From Micromonospora ferruginea (GTDB taxonomy: Bacteria > Actinomycetota > Actinomycetes > Mycobacteriales > Micromonosporaceae): a stretch of DNA of 64,000 nucleotides. This document shows positions 25,887-34,680 of this stretch, piece by piece. Every line of letters begins with the position of its first letter. The stretch's first letter is position 1. Both the position numbers and the translations under genes were made by a program. A model generated the notes under the pieces. That model searched no databases. It saw nothing but the letters and a program-made list of their open reading frames with translations, and was not told the origin of the DNA. The stretch lies in assembly GCF_013694245.2 (NCBI RefSeq), contig NZ_CP059322.2:5029001-5093000 (forward strand). The letters run 5' to 3'.

Positions 25887-27815
25887 TCACGCCAGCCACC
25901 CCGCCTGCACCGCCAGGAACGCCGCCACCACGAGCAGCGCGCCGGTCAGGATCGAGGTCGCGTACGACCGCACGAAGCCGGTCTGCAGCCGCCGGAGCCG
26001 GCCCGAGCCACCGCCCACCGCGGCGGCGAGGCCGTTGACCAGCCCATCGACGCCCCGGTTGTCGAGGAACACCAGCGCCCGGGTGAGGAAGATGCCCGGC
26101 TTCTCGAAGACCGCCTCGTTGAAGGCGTCCGTGTAGAGGTTGCGGCGGGCGGCGGTGACCACCACGCCGGCCGGCTGCGGCTCGGTGGCCGTGCCGTTGC
26201 GGAACAGGAACCAGGCCAGCCCGGCGCCGAGCACGGTGATCAGGATGGAGAGGATGGTGATCACGGTGTGCGAGAGCACGCCGTGCGCCTCGCCACCGGC
26301 CTCCTCGCCGAGCACCGGGGTCAGCCAGGACACCACGCTGTCGTTCAGCGTCATCAGGCCACCGGCCACCACCGAGCCGGCGGCGAGCAGGATCAGCGGG
26401 ATCGTCATGAGCTTCGGCGACTCGTGCGGGTGCTCGATGTCCTCGGTCCACCGCTTCGGGCCGTGGAAGGTGAGCACGAAGAGCCGGGTCATGTAGAACG
26501 CGGTGAGCCCGGCGCCGAGGAGCGCGGCCATGCCGAACAGCCAGGCCGTCCAGCCCTCCCGCTCGAACGCGGACGCGATGATCGGCTCCTTGGAGAAGTA
26601 GCCGGAGAGCGGCGGGATGCCGATGATGGCCAGCCAGCCCATCATGAAGGTGAGCCAGGTGATCTTCATGTACTTCGACAGCCCGCCGAAGCGGCGGATG
26701 TCCACCTGGTCCTTCATGCCGTGCATGACCGAGCCGGCGCCGAGGAACATGTTGGCCTTGAAGAAGCCGTGCGCCAGCAGGTGGATGATGGCCAGCGCGT
26801 ACGCGCCGCCGCCCAGGCCGACGCCGAGGAACATGTAGCCGATCTGGCTGACCGTGGACCAGGCCAGCACCCGCTTGATGTCGTCCTTCGCGGCGCCGAT
26901 GACACAGCCCAGCAGCAGCGTGAGCGCACCGACGCTGACCACCACGAGCTGGAGCGTCTCGTTCGCCGAGAAGATCGGGTTGGAGCGGGCGATCAGGTAG
27001 ACGCCCGCGGTGACCATGGTGGCGGCGTGGATCAGCGCGGAGACCGGGGTCGGGCCCTCCATCGCGTCCGGCAGCCACGCCTGGAGCGGGAACTGGCCGG
27101 ACTTGCCGGCCGCGCCGAGCAGCAGCAGCAGGCCGAGCACCAGCACCGTGGTCGAGGTCATCGAGCCGACCCCGTTGAACACCTCGTCGTACTGGGTGGT
27201 GCCGAGCTGGGCGAAGAGGACGAAGATGCCGATGGCCAGGCCGGCGTCGCCGACCCGGTTCATCAGGAACGCCTTCTTGCCGGCGGTGGCCGCGCTGGGC
27301 CGGCCGTACCAGAAGGAGATCAGCAGGTACGACGCCAGGCCGACGCCCTCCCAGCCGAAGTAGAGCATCACGTAGTTGTTGCCGAGCACCAGCAGCAGCA
27401 TCGCGGCGACGAACAGGTTGAAGTACCCGAAGAACCGTCGCCGGCCCTCGTCGTGCGCCATGTACTCCACGGCGTAGAGGTGGATCAGGAAGCCCACCCC
27501 GGTGATCAGCAGGACGAACACCGCGGCCAGCGGGTCGAAGAGCAGACCGAAGTCCACCTTCAGGTCGCCGACCGTGATGAACTGCCAGAGGCTCGACTGG
27601 ACCTGCTTGTTCTCCAGGCTACGGAGCTGGAAGAAGTAGGTCAGCCCGAGCACGAACGAGGCGCCGATGGCGGCCACGCCCAGCCAGTGGCCCCAGCGGT
27701 CGGCCCGCCTGCCGAGCAGCAGCAGGATCGCCGCGCTGACCAGCGGGATCGCCACCAGCAGCCAGACGCTGCCCAGCAGCCCATCCGCCGTAGCGAATTC
27801 CACAGTCTGTTCCAC
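25887..27815 (-). CDS. nuoL: NADH-quinone oxidoreductase subunit L
   Basis: 642 aa from a GTG at 27815. The largest antiporter-like subunit, with FFGYFNLFVAAMLLLVLGNN, YFGWEGVGLASYLLISFWY, FPLQAWLPDAMEGPTPVSAL and DIKRVLAWSTVSQIGYMFLG. The C-terminal part after about residue 530 corresponds to the long lateral helix and a final anchor helix that lie along the membrane arm. It is 10 bases downstream of nuoK. Confidence 0.97.
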   Translation of the reverse strand: MEQTVEFATADGLLGSVWLLVAIPLVSAAILLLLGRRADRWGHWLGVAAIGASFVLGLTYFFQLRSLENKQVQSSLWQFITVGDLKVDFGLLFDPLAAVFVLLITGVGFLIHLYAVEYMAHDEGRRRFFGYFNLFVAAMLLLVLGNNYVMLYFGWEGVGLASYLLISFWYGRPSAATAGKKAFLMNRVGDAGLAIGIFVLFAQLGTTQYDEVFNGVGSMTSTTVLVLGLLLLLGAAGKSGQFPLQAWLPDAMEGPTPVSALIHAATMVTAGVYLIARSNPIFSANETLQLVVVSVGALTLLLGCVIGAAKDDIKRVLAWSTVSQIGYMFLGVGLGGGAYALAIIHLLAHGFFKANMFLGAGSVMHGMKDQVDIRRFGGLSKYMKITWLTFMMGWLAIIGIPPLSGYFSKEPIIASAFEREGWTAWLFGMAALLGAGLTAFYMTRLFVLTFHGPKRWTEDIEHPHESPKLMTIPLILLAAGSVVAGGLMTLNDSVVSWLTPVLGEEAGGEAHGVLSHTVITILSILITVLGAGLAWFLFRNGTATEPQPAGVVVTAARRNLYTDAFNEAVFEKPGIFLTRALVFLDNRGVDGLVNGLAAAVGGGSGRLRRLQTGFVRSYATSILTGALLVVAAFLAVQAGWLA

Positions 27816-27825
27816 GACTGGCCCC

Positions 27826-28125
27826 TCAGTACTTCAGCAGGTTGGCGTCGTCGACGCTGGCCGAGCGCCGGGTCCGGAAGATCGCCATGATGATCGCGAG
27901 CCCGACCACGACCTCGGCCGCCGCGACCACCATCACGAAGAACGCCATGATCTGGCCGTTCAGGTCACCGTTGATCCGGCTGAACGTGACCAGGGTCAGG
28001 TTGGCCGCGTTGAGCATCAGCTCGACGCACATGAACAGCACGATCGCGTTGCGCCGGACCAGCACGCCCACGGCGCCGATGGTGAACAGCACCGCCGCGA
28101 GGATCAGGTAGTAGTCCGGGGTCAT
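27826..28125 (-). CDS. nuoK: NADH-quinone oxidoreductase subunit K
   Basis: 99 aa, three membrane helices, with conserved Glu residues in FMCVELMLNAANL and MVVAAAEVVVGLAI that belong to the proton path. ATG 28125 overlaps the nuoJ stop by 4 bases. Confidence 0.97.
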   Translation of the reverse strand: MTPDYYLILAAVLFTIGAVGVLVRRNAIVLFMCVELMLNAANLTLVTFSRINGDLNGQIMAFFVMVVAAAEVVVGLAIIMAIFRTRRSASVDDANLLKY

Positions 28126-28892
28126 TTGTCGGTCCCCTTCAGTGCGGTCTCCTCCGACGTCATCTCGCGCACCGGCATGATCTCCGGGATGCCGCGGTCG
28201 GTCAGCCGGCCGTCCGGCAGGCGGGCCGGCGTGGCCACCGAGGAGGAGGTGGCGAAGACGCCCGGGCCCGGCTTCGGGCCGGGGTAGTTGCCGGGCCGGA
28301 ACCGCGCCTTCATGGTGGCGACCTGGTCCATCCGGTCCTCCTTGCGCCGCTCCACGTGCGCCAGCACCATCGCGCCCACCGCGGCCGTGATCAGCAGCGC
28401 CGAGGTCAGCTCGAAGGCGAAGACGTACTTGGTGAAGAGCAGCCGGGCGATGCCCTGCACGTTGCCCTCGGCGTTGGCCTGGTCGAGCCCGACCGCCTGG
28501 ACGCCCTTGAGCGCCCGGTAGAGCCCGGTGCCGACCAGGCCGGCGAAGCCGAGCCCGAGCACCACCGCGGCGACCCGCTGGCCGCGCAACGTCTCGATCA
28601 GCGAGTCGGACGCGTCCCGGCCGACGAGCATCAGCACGAACAGGAAGAGCATCATGATCGCGCCGGTGTAGACGATGATCTGCACCATGCCGATGAACGG
28701 CCCGGCCTGGAGCACGTAGAACACGCCCAGGCAGAGCATGGTCAGCACCAGCCAGAGCGCGGAGTGCACCGCGTTGCGGGCCCACACCATGCCGAGCGCC
28801 CCGATCAGGGCCAGCGGGGCGAGGATCCAGAAGGTGACCTCCTCGCCCCCGGACACCTCGCCCGCCGCGGCGAGCACAGTCTGCGTGGTCAT
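28122..28892 (-). CDS. nuoJ: NADH-quinone oxidoreductase subunit J
   Basis: 256 aa, five helices in the first 170 residues (WILAPLALIGALGMVWARNA; FYVLQAGPFIGMVQIIVYTG; AIMMLFLFVLMLVG). The family is usually about 170-200 aa in many bacteria. Here a soluble, Pro-rich C-terminal tail of roughly 80 residues follows the last helix, as is common in actinobacteria. It overlaps nuoK and nuoI by 4 bases each. Confidence 0.95.
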   Translation of the reverse strand: MTTQTVLAAAGEVSGGEEVTFWILAPLALIGALGMVWARNAVHSALWLVLTMLCLGVFYVLQAGPFIGMVQIIVYTGAIMMLFLFVLMLVGRDASDSLIETLRGQRVAAVVLGLGFAGLVGTGLYRALKGVQAVGLDQANAEGNVQGIARLLFTKYVFAFELTSALLITAAVGAMVLAHVERRKEDRMDQVATMKARFRPGNYPGPKPGPGVFATSSSVATPARLPDGRLTDRGIPEIMPVREMTSEETALKGTDK

Positions 28893-29527
28893 ACCCCTGC
28901 TCCCTTGCCCGCCTCGGACCGCTGCGCGGCCTGCTCGGCGCCGGGGAAGGTCACGCCGGGGTGCTCCTCCACCGGATACCGGCCGCCCGCCGGCGACTGC
29001 TCGGCGCCGGCCGAGGTGCCCGGGTTGGTGAGCGCGCCGACGTAGTAGTCCTTCTCGCTGTCACCGAGCCGCATCGGGTGCGGCGGCTGCTCCATGCCCT
29101 CGAGCAGCGGCGCGAGCAACTGCTCCTTCGTGAAGATCAGGTCCTGCCGGTTGTCCCGGGCCAGTTCGTACTCGTTGCTCATGGTGAGCGACCGGGTCGG
29201 GCAGGCCTCGATGCAGAGCCCGCAGAAGATGCACCGGGCGTAGTTGATCTGGTAGTTGCTGGCGTACCGCTCACCCGGGGAGAAACGCTGCTCCTCGGTG
29301 TTGTCGCCACCCTCCACGTAGATCGCGTCGGCCGGGCAGGCCCAGGCGCACAGCTCGCAGCCGATGCACTTCTCCAGCCCGTCCGGGTGCCGGTTGAGGA
29401 TGTGCCGCCCGTGGTAGCGCGGCGCCGAGACCGGCGGCTTGAACGGGTAGTCGGTGGTGACGACCTTCTTGAACATGTGCGAGAAGGTGACCCCGAAGCC
29501 CTTGAACGTTCCGGTGATCGCGCCCAC
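28889..29527 (-). CDS. nuoI: NADH-quinone oxidoreductase subunit I (two 4Fe-4S)
   Basis: 212 aa from a GTG at 29527 with GGGAGG upstream. Two ferredoxin-type motifs bind clusters N6a and N6b: C54-x2-C57-x2-C60-x3-C64 and C99-x2-C102-x2-C105-x3-C109. They pass electrons from NuoG towards NuoB. The C-terminal 60 residues are Pro/Gly-rich and probably disordered. One base separates it from nuoH. Confidence 0.97.
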   Translation of the reverse strand: MGAITGTFKGFGVTFSHMFKKVVTTDYPFKPPVSAPRYHGRHILNRHPDGLEKCIGCELCAWACPADAIYVEGGDNTEEQRFSPGERYASNYQINYARCIFCGLCIEACPTRSLTMSNEYELARDNRQDLIFTKEQLLAPLLEGMEQPPHPMRLGDSEKDYYVGALTNPGTSAGAEQSPAGGRYPVEEHPGVTFPGAEQAAQRSEAGKGAGV

Positions 29528-29528
29528 G

Positions 29529-30884
29529 TCACACCTCCCTGGACTCGGAGCCGGCGACGACGTTGGCCGGCTCCCGCTCGGCGACCACGCGCTTGGTACG
29601 CGGGCTCGGCGGAACCTGAAGATCCATCGGTGGCAGCGGGAAGCTGCCGTACGGGCGGCTGTCCGCCTGCTCCTGCGGCGACGGCTTCGGCTGCTTCTTG
29701 CGGCTCGGCCAGAAGAGCGTGGCCAGCAGCAGCACGCCCGCGCCGATGGCGGTGACGAGAAGCCGGTCCTTGGTCTGCCAGTCCTCGATCGAGCGGAGCC
29801 CGGCGAGCACCAGGATCCAGACCAGGTTGATCGGCAGCAGCACCTTCCAGCCGAAGCGCATGAACTGGTCGTACCGGAGCCGGGGCAGCGTGCCGCGGAG
29901 CCAGACGAACACGAAGACCAGCAGGATCACCTTGCCGAAGAACCACAGCATCGGCCACCAACCATCGTTGGCGCCCGACCACAGCGTGATCGGCCAGGGG
30001 GCCCGCCAGCCGCCGAGGAACAGCGTCGTGGTGACCGCGGACATGCTCACCATGGCGACGTACTCGGAGAGCATGAAGAGCGCGAACTTCAGCGAGCTGT
30101 ACTCCGTCATGAAGCCCGCGACCAGCTCCGACTCCGCCTCCGGCAGGTCGAAGGGCGCCCGGTTGGTCTCACCGACCATGGCGATGAAGAAGATGATGAA
30201 GCTGGGCAGCAGCAGGATCGCGTACCAGCCCGGGGTGGGCAGCTCGAACCCGCCGATGCTCAGCCGGGTGGCGTCGCCCTGCGCGGCGACGATCCCGCTG
30301 GTCGACATCGTGCCGGCGGTCATGAAGACGGCCACGATGCTCAGCCCCATGGCGACCTCGTAGGAGATCATCTGGGCGCTGGAGCGCAGGCCGCCGAGCA
30401 GCGGGTAGGTGGAGCCGGAGGCCCAGCCGCCGAGCACGATGCCGTAGACGCCCATCGAGGAGCAGGCCAGGATCACCAGCACCGCCACCGGCACGTCGGT
30501 GACCTGGAGCGGCGTCCAGTGGCCGAAGATGCTCACGCTCGGGCCGAACGGGATCACCGACAGCGCGGTGACCGCGGAGATCACCGAGATGGTCGGTGCG
30601 AAGAAGAAGACCACCTTGTCGGCGGCGCGCGGGAGGATGTCCTCCTTGAACGCCATCTTCAGGCCGTCGGCGAGCGTCTGCAGCAGGCCGAACGGGCCGA
30701 CCTGGTTCGGGCCGGGCCGGACCGCCATCCGGCCGACCACCCGCCGCTCGAACCAGACGCCGAGCAGCGTGGCCAGCAGACCGAACGCGAACGCGAAGAC
30801 GATCTTCCCGAGGACCAGCCACCACGGGTCCTTGCCGAAGTCGGCGAGCGTCGGGTCCTGCGCCGCGAGGACGACGGTATTCAC
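29529..30884 (-). CDS. nuoH: NADH-quinone oxidoreductase subunit H
   Basis: 451 aa from a GTG. Eight or so helices with the quinone-cavity signatures ERRVVGRMAVRPGPNQVGPFG (split here as ERRVVGRMAVRPG and PNQVGPFG), ETNRAPFDLPEAESELVAGF and EYSSLKFALFMLSEY. NuoH connects the quinone site to the membrane arm. A 55-residue hydrophilic Pro-rich tail is an actinobacterial addition. It overlaps nuoG by 4 bases. Confidence 0.97.
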   Translation of the reverse strand: MNTVVLAAQDPTLADFGKDPWWLVLGKIVFAFAFGLLATLLGVWFERRVVGRMAVRPGPNQVGPFGLLQTLADGLKMAFKEDILPRAADKVVFFFAPTISVISAVTALSVIPFGPSVSIFGHWTPLQVTDVPVAVLVILACSSMGVYGIVLGGWASGSTYPLLGGLRSSAQMISYEVAMGLSIVAVFMTAGTMSTSGIVAAQGDATRLSIGGFELPTPGWYAILLLPSFIIFFIAMVGETNRAPFDLPEAESELVAGFMTEYSSLKFALFMLSEYVAMVSMSAVTTTLFLGGWRAPWPITLWSGANDGWWPMLWFFGKVILLVFVFVWLRGTLPRLRYDQFMRFGWKVLLPINLVWILVLAGLRSIEDWQTKDRLLVTAIGAGVLLLATLFWPSRKKQPKPSPQEQADSRPYGSFPLPPMDLQVPPSPRTKRVVAEREPANVVAGSESREV

Positions 30885-33364
30885 TCGGAGACACCCCCTG
30901 CGTTGAGGAGCGGACCCGGGCGCGCGGCGGCGTCCGCGGCGACAGGCGCCGCGGTCACCTTGACGACGTGACCGGACGTCGCGCCGAGGCTGCGTCGCAC
31001 GGTCGAGCCGGGTGAGTTGGTCGGCAGCCAGACGACGCCGTCCGGCATCTCGCTGATCGCCGCCGGCAGCGTGACCGCGCCGCGGTCGGTGCCGACCGTG
31101 ACCGGGTCGCCGTCGGCCACGCCGAGCGCCTCGGCGGTGCCCTTGCCCAGCCGGACCACCGGCGGGCGGGCGGTGCCGGCGAGGTGCTCGTCGCCGTCGG
31201 TGAGGCTGCCCAGGTCGACGAGCTGGTGCCAGGTCGACAGCACGGCCTCGCCCGGTCCGGGCTGCGGCACGGTGGCCGGCTCGACCGAGGGCGCGGACGG
31301 CCGGGACGTCCGGGTACGCGGCAGCGCGCCCAGCTCGCGGCGCACGCTCAGCACGTCACCGACGCCGAGTCGCACGTCGAACTGCGCGGCGATCGCGTCG
31401 AGCACCCGGCCGTCGGTCATCGCGCCGGTGTCGAGCACCCGCTCGAAGGTGCGCAGCCGGCCCTCCCAGTCGAGGAAGCTGCCGGCCTTCTCGACCGCCG
31501 GGGCGACCGGGAAGACCACGTCCGCCCGACGGGCCACCGCGCTCATCCGCAGTTCCAGGCTGACCAGGAACGGCACCGCGTCCAGGGCTTCCTCGGCCCG
31601 GCGCGGGTCGGCCAGGTCGGCCGGGTCGACGCCGGCCACCACCAGCGCGCCGAGCGTACCGTCGGCGGCCGCGGCGAGAATGCCGTCGGTGTCGCGGCCG
31701 GCCTGGCTGGGGATCACCCCGGCCGGCAGGTCCCACGCCTCGCCCAGCTCCGCGCGAGCGGCCGGTTCGGTGACCACCCGGCCGCCGGGCAGCAGGTTGG
31801 GCAGGCAGCCCGCGTCGACCGCGCCGCGGTCACCCGCGCGCCGTGGCACCCAGGCCAGCCGGGCGCCGGTACGCCGGGCCACGTCCGCCGCGGCGGAGAG
31901 GCCGCCGGGCACCGCGCCCAGCCGCTCGCCGACGATCAGGATCGCGCCGGGCTGCCCCAGCGCCTCGGCCACGGTGGCGTGCTCGGCCAGCACGCTGGCC
32001 TCCTCGCCCGGCACCACCCGGGCCAGCTTGGCCCCGAGCTTCTCCAGGCCGCGGGTCGCGAACGGCGCGAGCGCGTACACCGTGAGCTTCTTCTTCAGGT
32101 ACGCCTTGCGCAGCCGCAGGAAGAGGATCGGGCACTCCTCCTCCGGCTCCAGGCCGACCAGCACCACCGCGGGCGCGTTCTCCACGTCCGCGTAGGTCAC
32201 GTCGGTGACCCCGGCGACGTTGCTGGCCAGGAAGTCGGCCTCCTCACGGGAGACCGGGCGGGCCCGGAAGTCGATGTCGTTGGTGTGCAGCGCGACCCGG
32301 GCGAACTTCGCGTACGCGTAGGCGTCCTCGACGGTGAGCCGGCCGCCGGTCAGCACGCCGGTGCCGGTGCCGGCGTCGCGGGCCGCGCGCAGCCCCTCGG
32401 CGGCCCGGGTGAACGCCTCGCTCCAGGACGCCTCGCGCAGCTCACCGGTCTTCTCGTCGCGCACCAGCGGGGTGGTGAGGCGGTCGAACGCGCGAGCGTA
32501 CTGGAAGCCCCAGCGGCCCTTGTCGCAGTTCCACTCCTCGTTCACCGCCGGGTCGTCGCCGGCCAACCGGCGCAGCACCTTGCCCCGCCGCCAGTCGGTG
32601 CGCTGCGCGCACCCGGCCGAGCAGTGCTCGCAGACGCTGGGCGAGGAGACCAGGTCGAACGGGCGGGAGCGGAAGCGGTACTGCGCGCCGGTGAGCGCGC
32701 CGACCGGGCAGATCTGCACGGTGTTGCCGGAGAAGTAGGAGTTGAAGGGGACATCCCCCTCGTCGCCCTCCTCGCCGTACGCGTCGTCCCGGTAGATGTT
32801 GATCTCCTCGTGCGAGGAGCGTCCCATCAGGTCGATGAACTTGTCGCCGGCGATCTCCTCGGAGAACCGGGTGCACCGCTGGCAGAGCACGCAGCGCTCG
32901 CGGTCGAGCAGCACCTGGGTGCTGATCGGCAGCGGCTTCGGGTACTCCCGCTTGTGCTCGTGGAACCGGGAGTCCGTGCGGCCGGTGGACATCGCCTGGT
33001 TCTGCAGCGGGCACTCGCCGCCCTTGTCGCACATCGGGCAGTCCAGGGGGTGGTTGAGGAGCAGCAGCTCCATCACCCCCTCCTGGGCCTTCTTGGCGAC
33101 CGGCGAGGTGAGCTGGGTCCGCACCACCATGCCGTCGGCGACGGTCTGGGTGCAGGAGGCGACCGGCTTGCGCTGGCCCTCCACCTCCACCAGGCACTGC
33201 CGGCAGGCGCCGGCCGGGGCCAGCAGCGGGTGGTCGCAGAAGCGCGGGATCTCGGTGCCCATCTGCTCGGCCACCCGGATCAGCAGGGTGCCCTTCGGCG
33301 CGGTGACCTCGACGCCGTCGATGGTCAGCGTGACGGTCTCGGTCTGCTTGGCTACGTCGGTCAT
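30881..33364 (-). CDS. nuoG: NADH-quinone oxidoreductase subunit G
   Basis: 827 aa. The N-terminal 2Fe-2S ferredoxin domain has C43 in RFCDHPLLAPAGACRQC. The H-C cluster domain has HPLDCPMCDKGGECPLQNQ, and a 4Fe-4S domain has CVLCQRCTRF with CPVGAL. The extra N7-type set C-x2-C-x3-C (VCEHCSAGC) plus NCDKGRWG is present, as in complexes with a molybdopterin-oxidoreductase-like large domain. The rest is that domain, without molybdenum function in this family. It carries electrons in the peripheral arm. One-base overlap with nuoF. Confidence 0.97.
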   Translation of the reverse strand: MTDVAKQTETVTLTIDGVEVTAPKGTLLIRVAEQMGTEIPRFCDHPLLAPAGACRQCLVEVEGQRKPVASCTQTVADGMVVRTQLTSPVAKKAQEGVMELLLLNHPLDCPMCDKGGECPLQNQAMSTGRTDSRFHEHKREYPKPLPISTQVLLDRERCVLCQRCTRFSEEIAGDKFIDLMGRSSHEEINIYRDDAYGEEGDEGDVPFNSYFSGNTVQICPVGALTGAQYRFRSRPFDLVSSPSVCEHCSAGCAQRTDWRRGKVLRRLAGDDPAVNEEWNCDKGRWGFQYARAFDRLTTPLVRDEKTGELREASWSEAFTRAAEGLRAARDAGTGTGVLTGGRLTVEDAYAYAKFARVALHTNDIDFRARPVSREEADFLASNVAGVTDVTYADVENAPAVVLVGLEPEEECPILFLRLRKAYLKKKLTVYALAPFATRGLEKLGAKLARVVPGEEASVLAEHATVAEALGQPGAILIVGERLGAVPGGLSAAADVARRTGARLAWVPRRAGDRGAVDAGCLPNLLPGGRVVTEPAARAELGEAWDLPAGVIPSQAGRDTDGILAAAADGTLGALVVAGVDPADLADPRRAEEALDAVPFLVSLELRMSAVARRADVVFPVAPAVEKAGSFLDWEGRLRTFERVLDTGAMTDGRVLDAIAAQFDVRLGVGDVLSVRRELGALPRTRTSRPSAPSVEPATVPQPGPGEAVLSTWHQLVDLGSLTDGDEHLAGTARPPVVRLGKGTAEALGVADGDPVTVGTDRGAVTLPAAISEMPDGVVWLPTNSPGSTVRRSLGATSGHVVKVTAAPVAADAAARPGPLLNAGGVSE

Positions 33365-34680
33365 TAGTGGGCTCCCACCAGAGACTTGTCCGACAGCTTC
33401 GGCGCGGTACGTCCCTCGATGTAGTCGAGGTAGTCCTGCTTGAAGTACTTCAGCGAGGAGGTCACCGAGCTGGTCGCACCGTCACCCAGGCCGCAGAACG
33501 AGCGGCCGAGGATGTTGTCGCAGGTGTCGAGCAGGGTGTCGAGGTCCTCGTGGGTGCCCTGGCCGGCGAGGATGCGCCGGTAGACCCGGACCATCCAGTA
33601 GTTGCCCTCCCGGCACGGGGTGCACTTGCCGCACGACTCGTGGTGGTAGAACTCCAGCCACCGGTAGGTCGCGTAGACCGGGCAGTCCTGGTCGGAGAAG
33701 ATCTGGGTGGCCGTGGTGCCCAGGATCGAGCCGGCCGCCGCCACCCCCTCGAAGTCCAGCGGCACGTCCAGGTGCTCGGCGGTGAGCAGCGGCGTCGAGG
33801 AGCCGCCCGGGGTCCAGAACTTCAGCTCGTGCCCGGGCTTCATTCCGCCGGCCAGCTCGATCAGCTCGCGCAGCGTGATGCCCATCGAGGCCTCGTACTG
33901 GCCGGGGTGGGCGATCCGGCCGGAGAGCGAGTAGATCATCGGCCCGGAGGACTTCTCCGTGCCCATGGTCTTCCACCAGTCCGCGCCGCCCAGCACGATC
34001 GGCGGCACGCTGGCGATGGTGCCGACGTTGTTGACCACGGTCGGGCTGGCGTACAGGCCGTGGGTCGCCGGGAACGGCGGGCGCAGCCGGGGCTGACCCC
34101 GGAAGCCCTCCAGCGAGTCCAGCAGCGCGGTCTCCTCACCGCAGATGTACGCCCCGGCGCCGGAGTGCACCACCAGGTCCAGGTCGAACTTCGAGCCGAG
34201 GATGTTCCGGCCCAGGTAGCCCTTGGCGTACGCCTCGTCGACCGCGCTGCGCAGCCGGCGGGCGGCGTGCACGGCCTCGCCGCGGATGTAGATGTAGGCC
34301 CGGCTGGCCCGGATCGCGTACGACGCGATGATCACGCCCTCGACCAGCGAGTGCGGGTCGTGGGTCATCAGCGGCAGGTCCTTGCAGGTGCCCGGCTCGC
34401 CCTCGTCGGCGTTCACCACCAGGTAGTGCGGCTTGCCGTCACCCTGCGGGATGAAGCCCCACTTGAGACCGGTCGGGAAGCCCGCGCCGCCCCGGCCGCG
34501 CAGCCCGGAGTCCTTGATGAGCTGGATCAGGTCGTCCGGGTGCGCCTTGAGCGCCTTGCGCAGGGCGGCGTAGCCGTCCAGCTTCTCGTAGGTGCCGAGT
34601 CGCCAGGCGTCCGGCGACAGCCAGCGCTTGGTGAGCACCGGCGTGAGCTTGGCCAGCGTCTCCGGCCGAGGCGTGGTCAC
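33364..34680 (-). CDS. nuoF: NADH-quinone oxidoreductase subunit F (NADH/FMN)
   Basis: 438 aa from the GTG at 34680, 4-base overlap with nuoE; the open frame continues upstream but only as an antisense-like shadow of nuoE. FMN/NADH-binding motifs GLRGRGGAGFPTGLKW and NADEGEPGTCKD, and the N3 4Fe-4S motif CGKCTPCREG with a fourth Cys in SFCGLGDGA, identify the subunit that oxidises NADH. Confidence 0.97.
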   Translation of the reverse strand: MTTPRPETLAKLTPVLTKRWLSPDAWRLGTYEKLDGYAALRKALKAHPDDLIQLIKDSGLRGRGGAGFPTGLKWGFIPQGDGKPHYLVVNADEGEPGTCKDLPLMTHDPHSLVEGVIIASYAIRASRAYIYIRGEAVHAARRLRSAVDEAYAKGYLGRNILGSKFDLDLVVHSGAGAYICGEETALLDSLEGFRGQPRLRPPFPATHGLYASPTVVNNVGTIASVPPIVLGGADWWKTMGTEKSSGPMIYSLSGRIAHPGQYEASMGITLRELIELAGGMKPGHELKFWTPGGSSTPLLTAEHLDVPLDFEGVAAAGSILGTTATQIFSDQDCPVYATYRWLEFYHHESCGKCTPCREGNYWMVRVYRRILAGQGTHEDLDTLLDTCDNILGRSFCGLGDGATSSVTSSLKYFKQDYLDYIEGRTAPKLSDKSLVGAH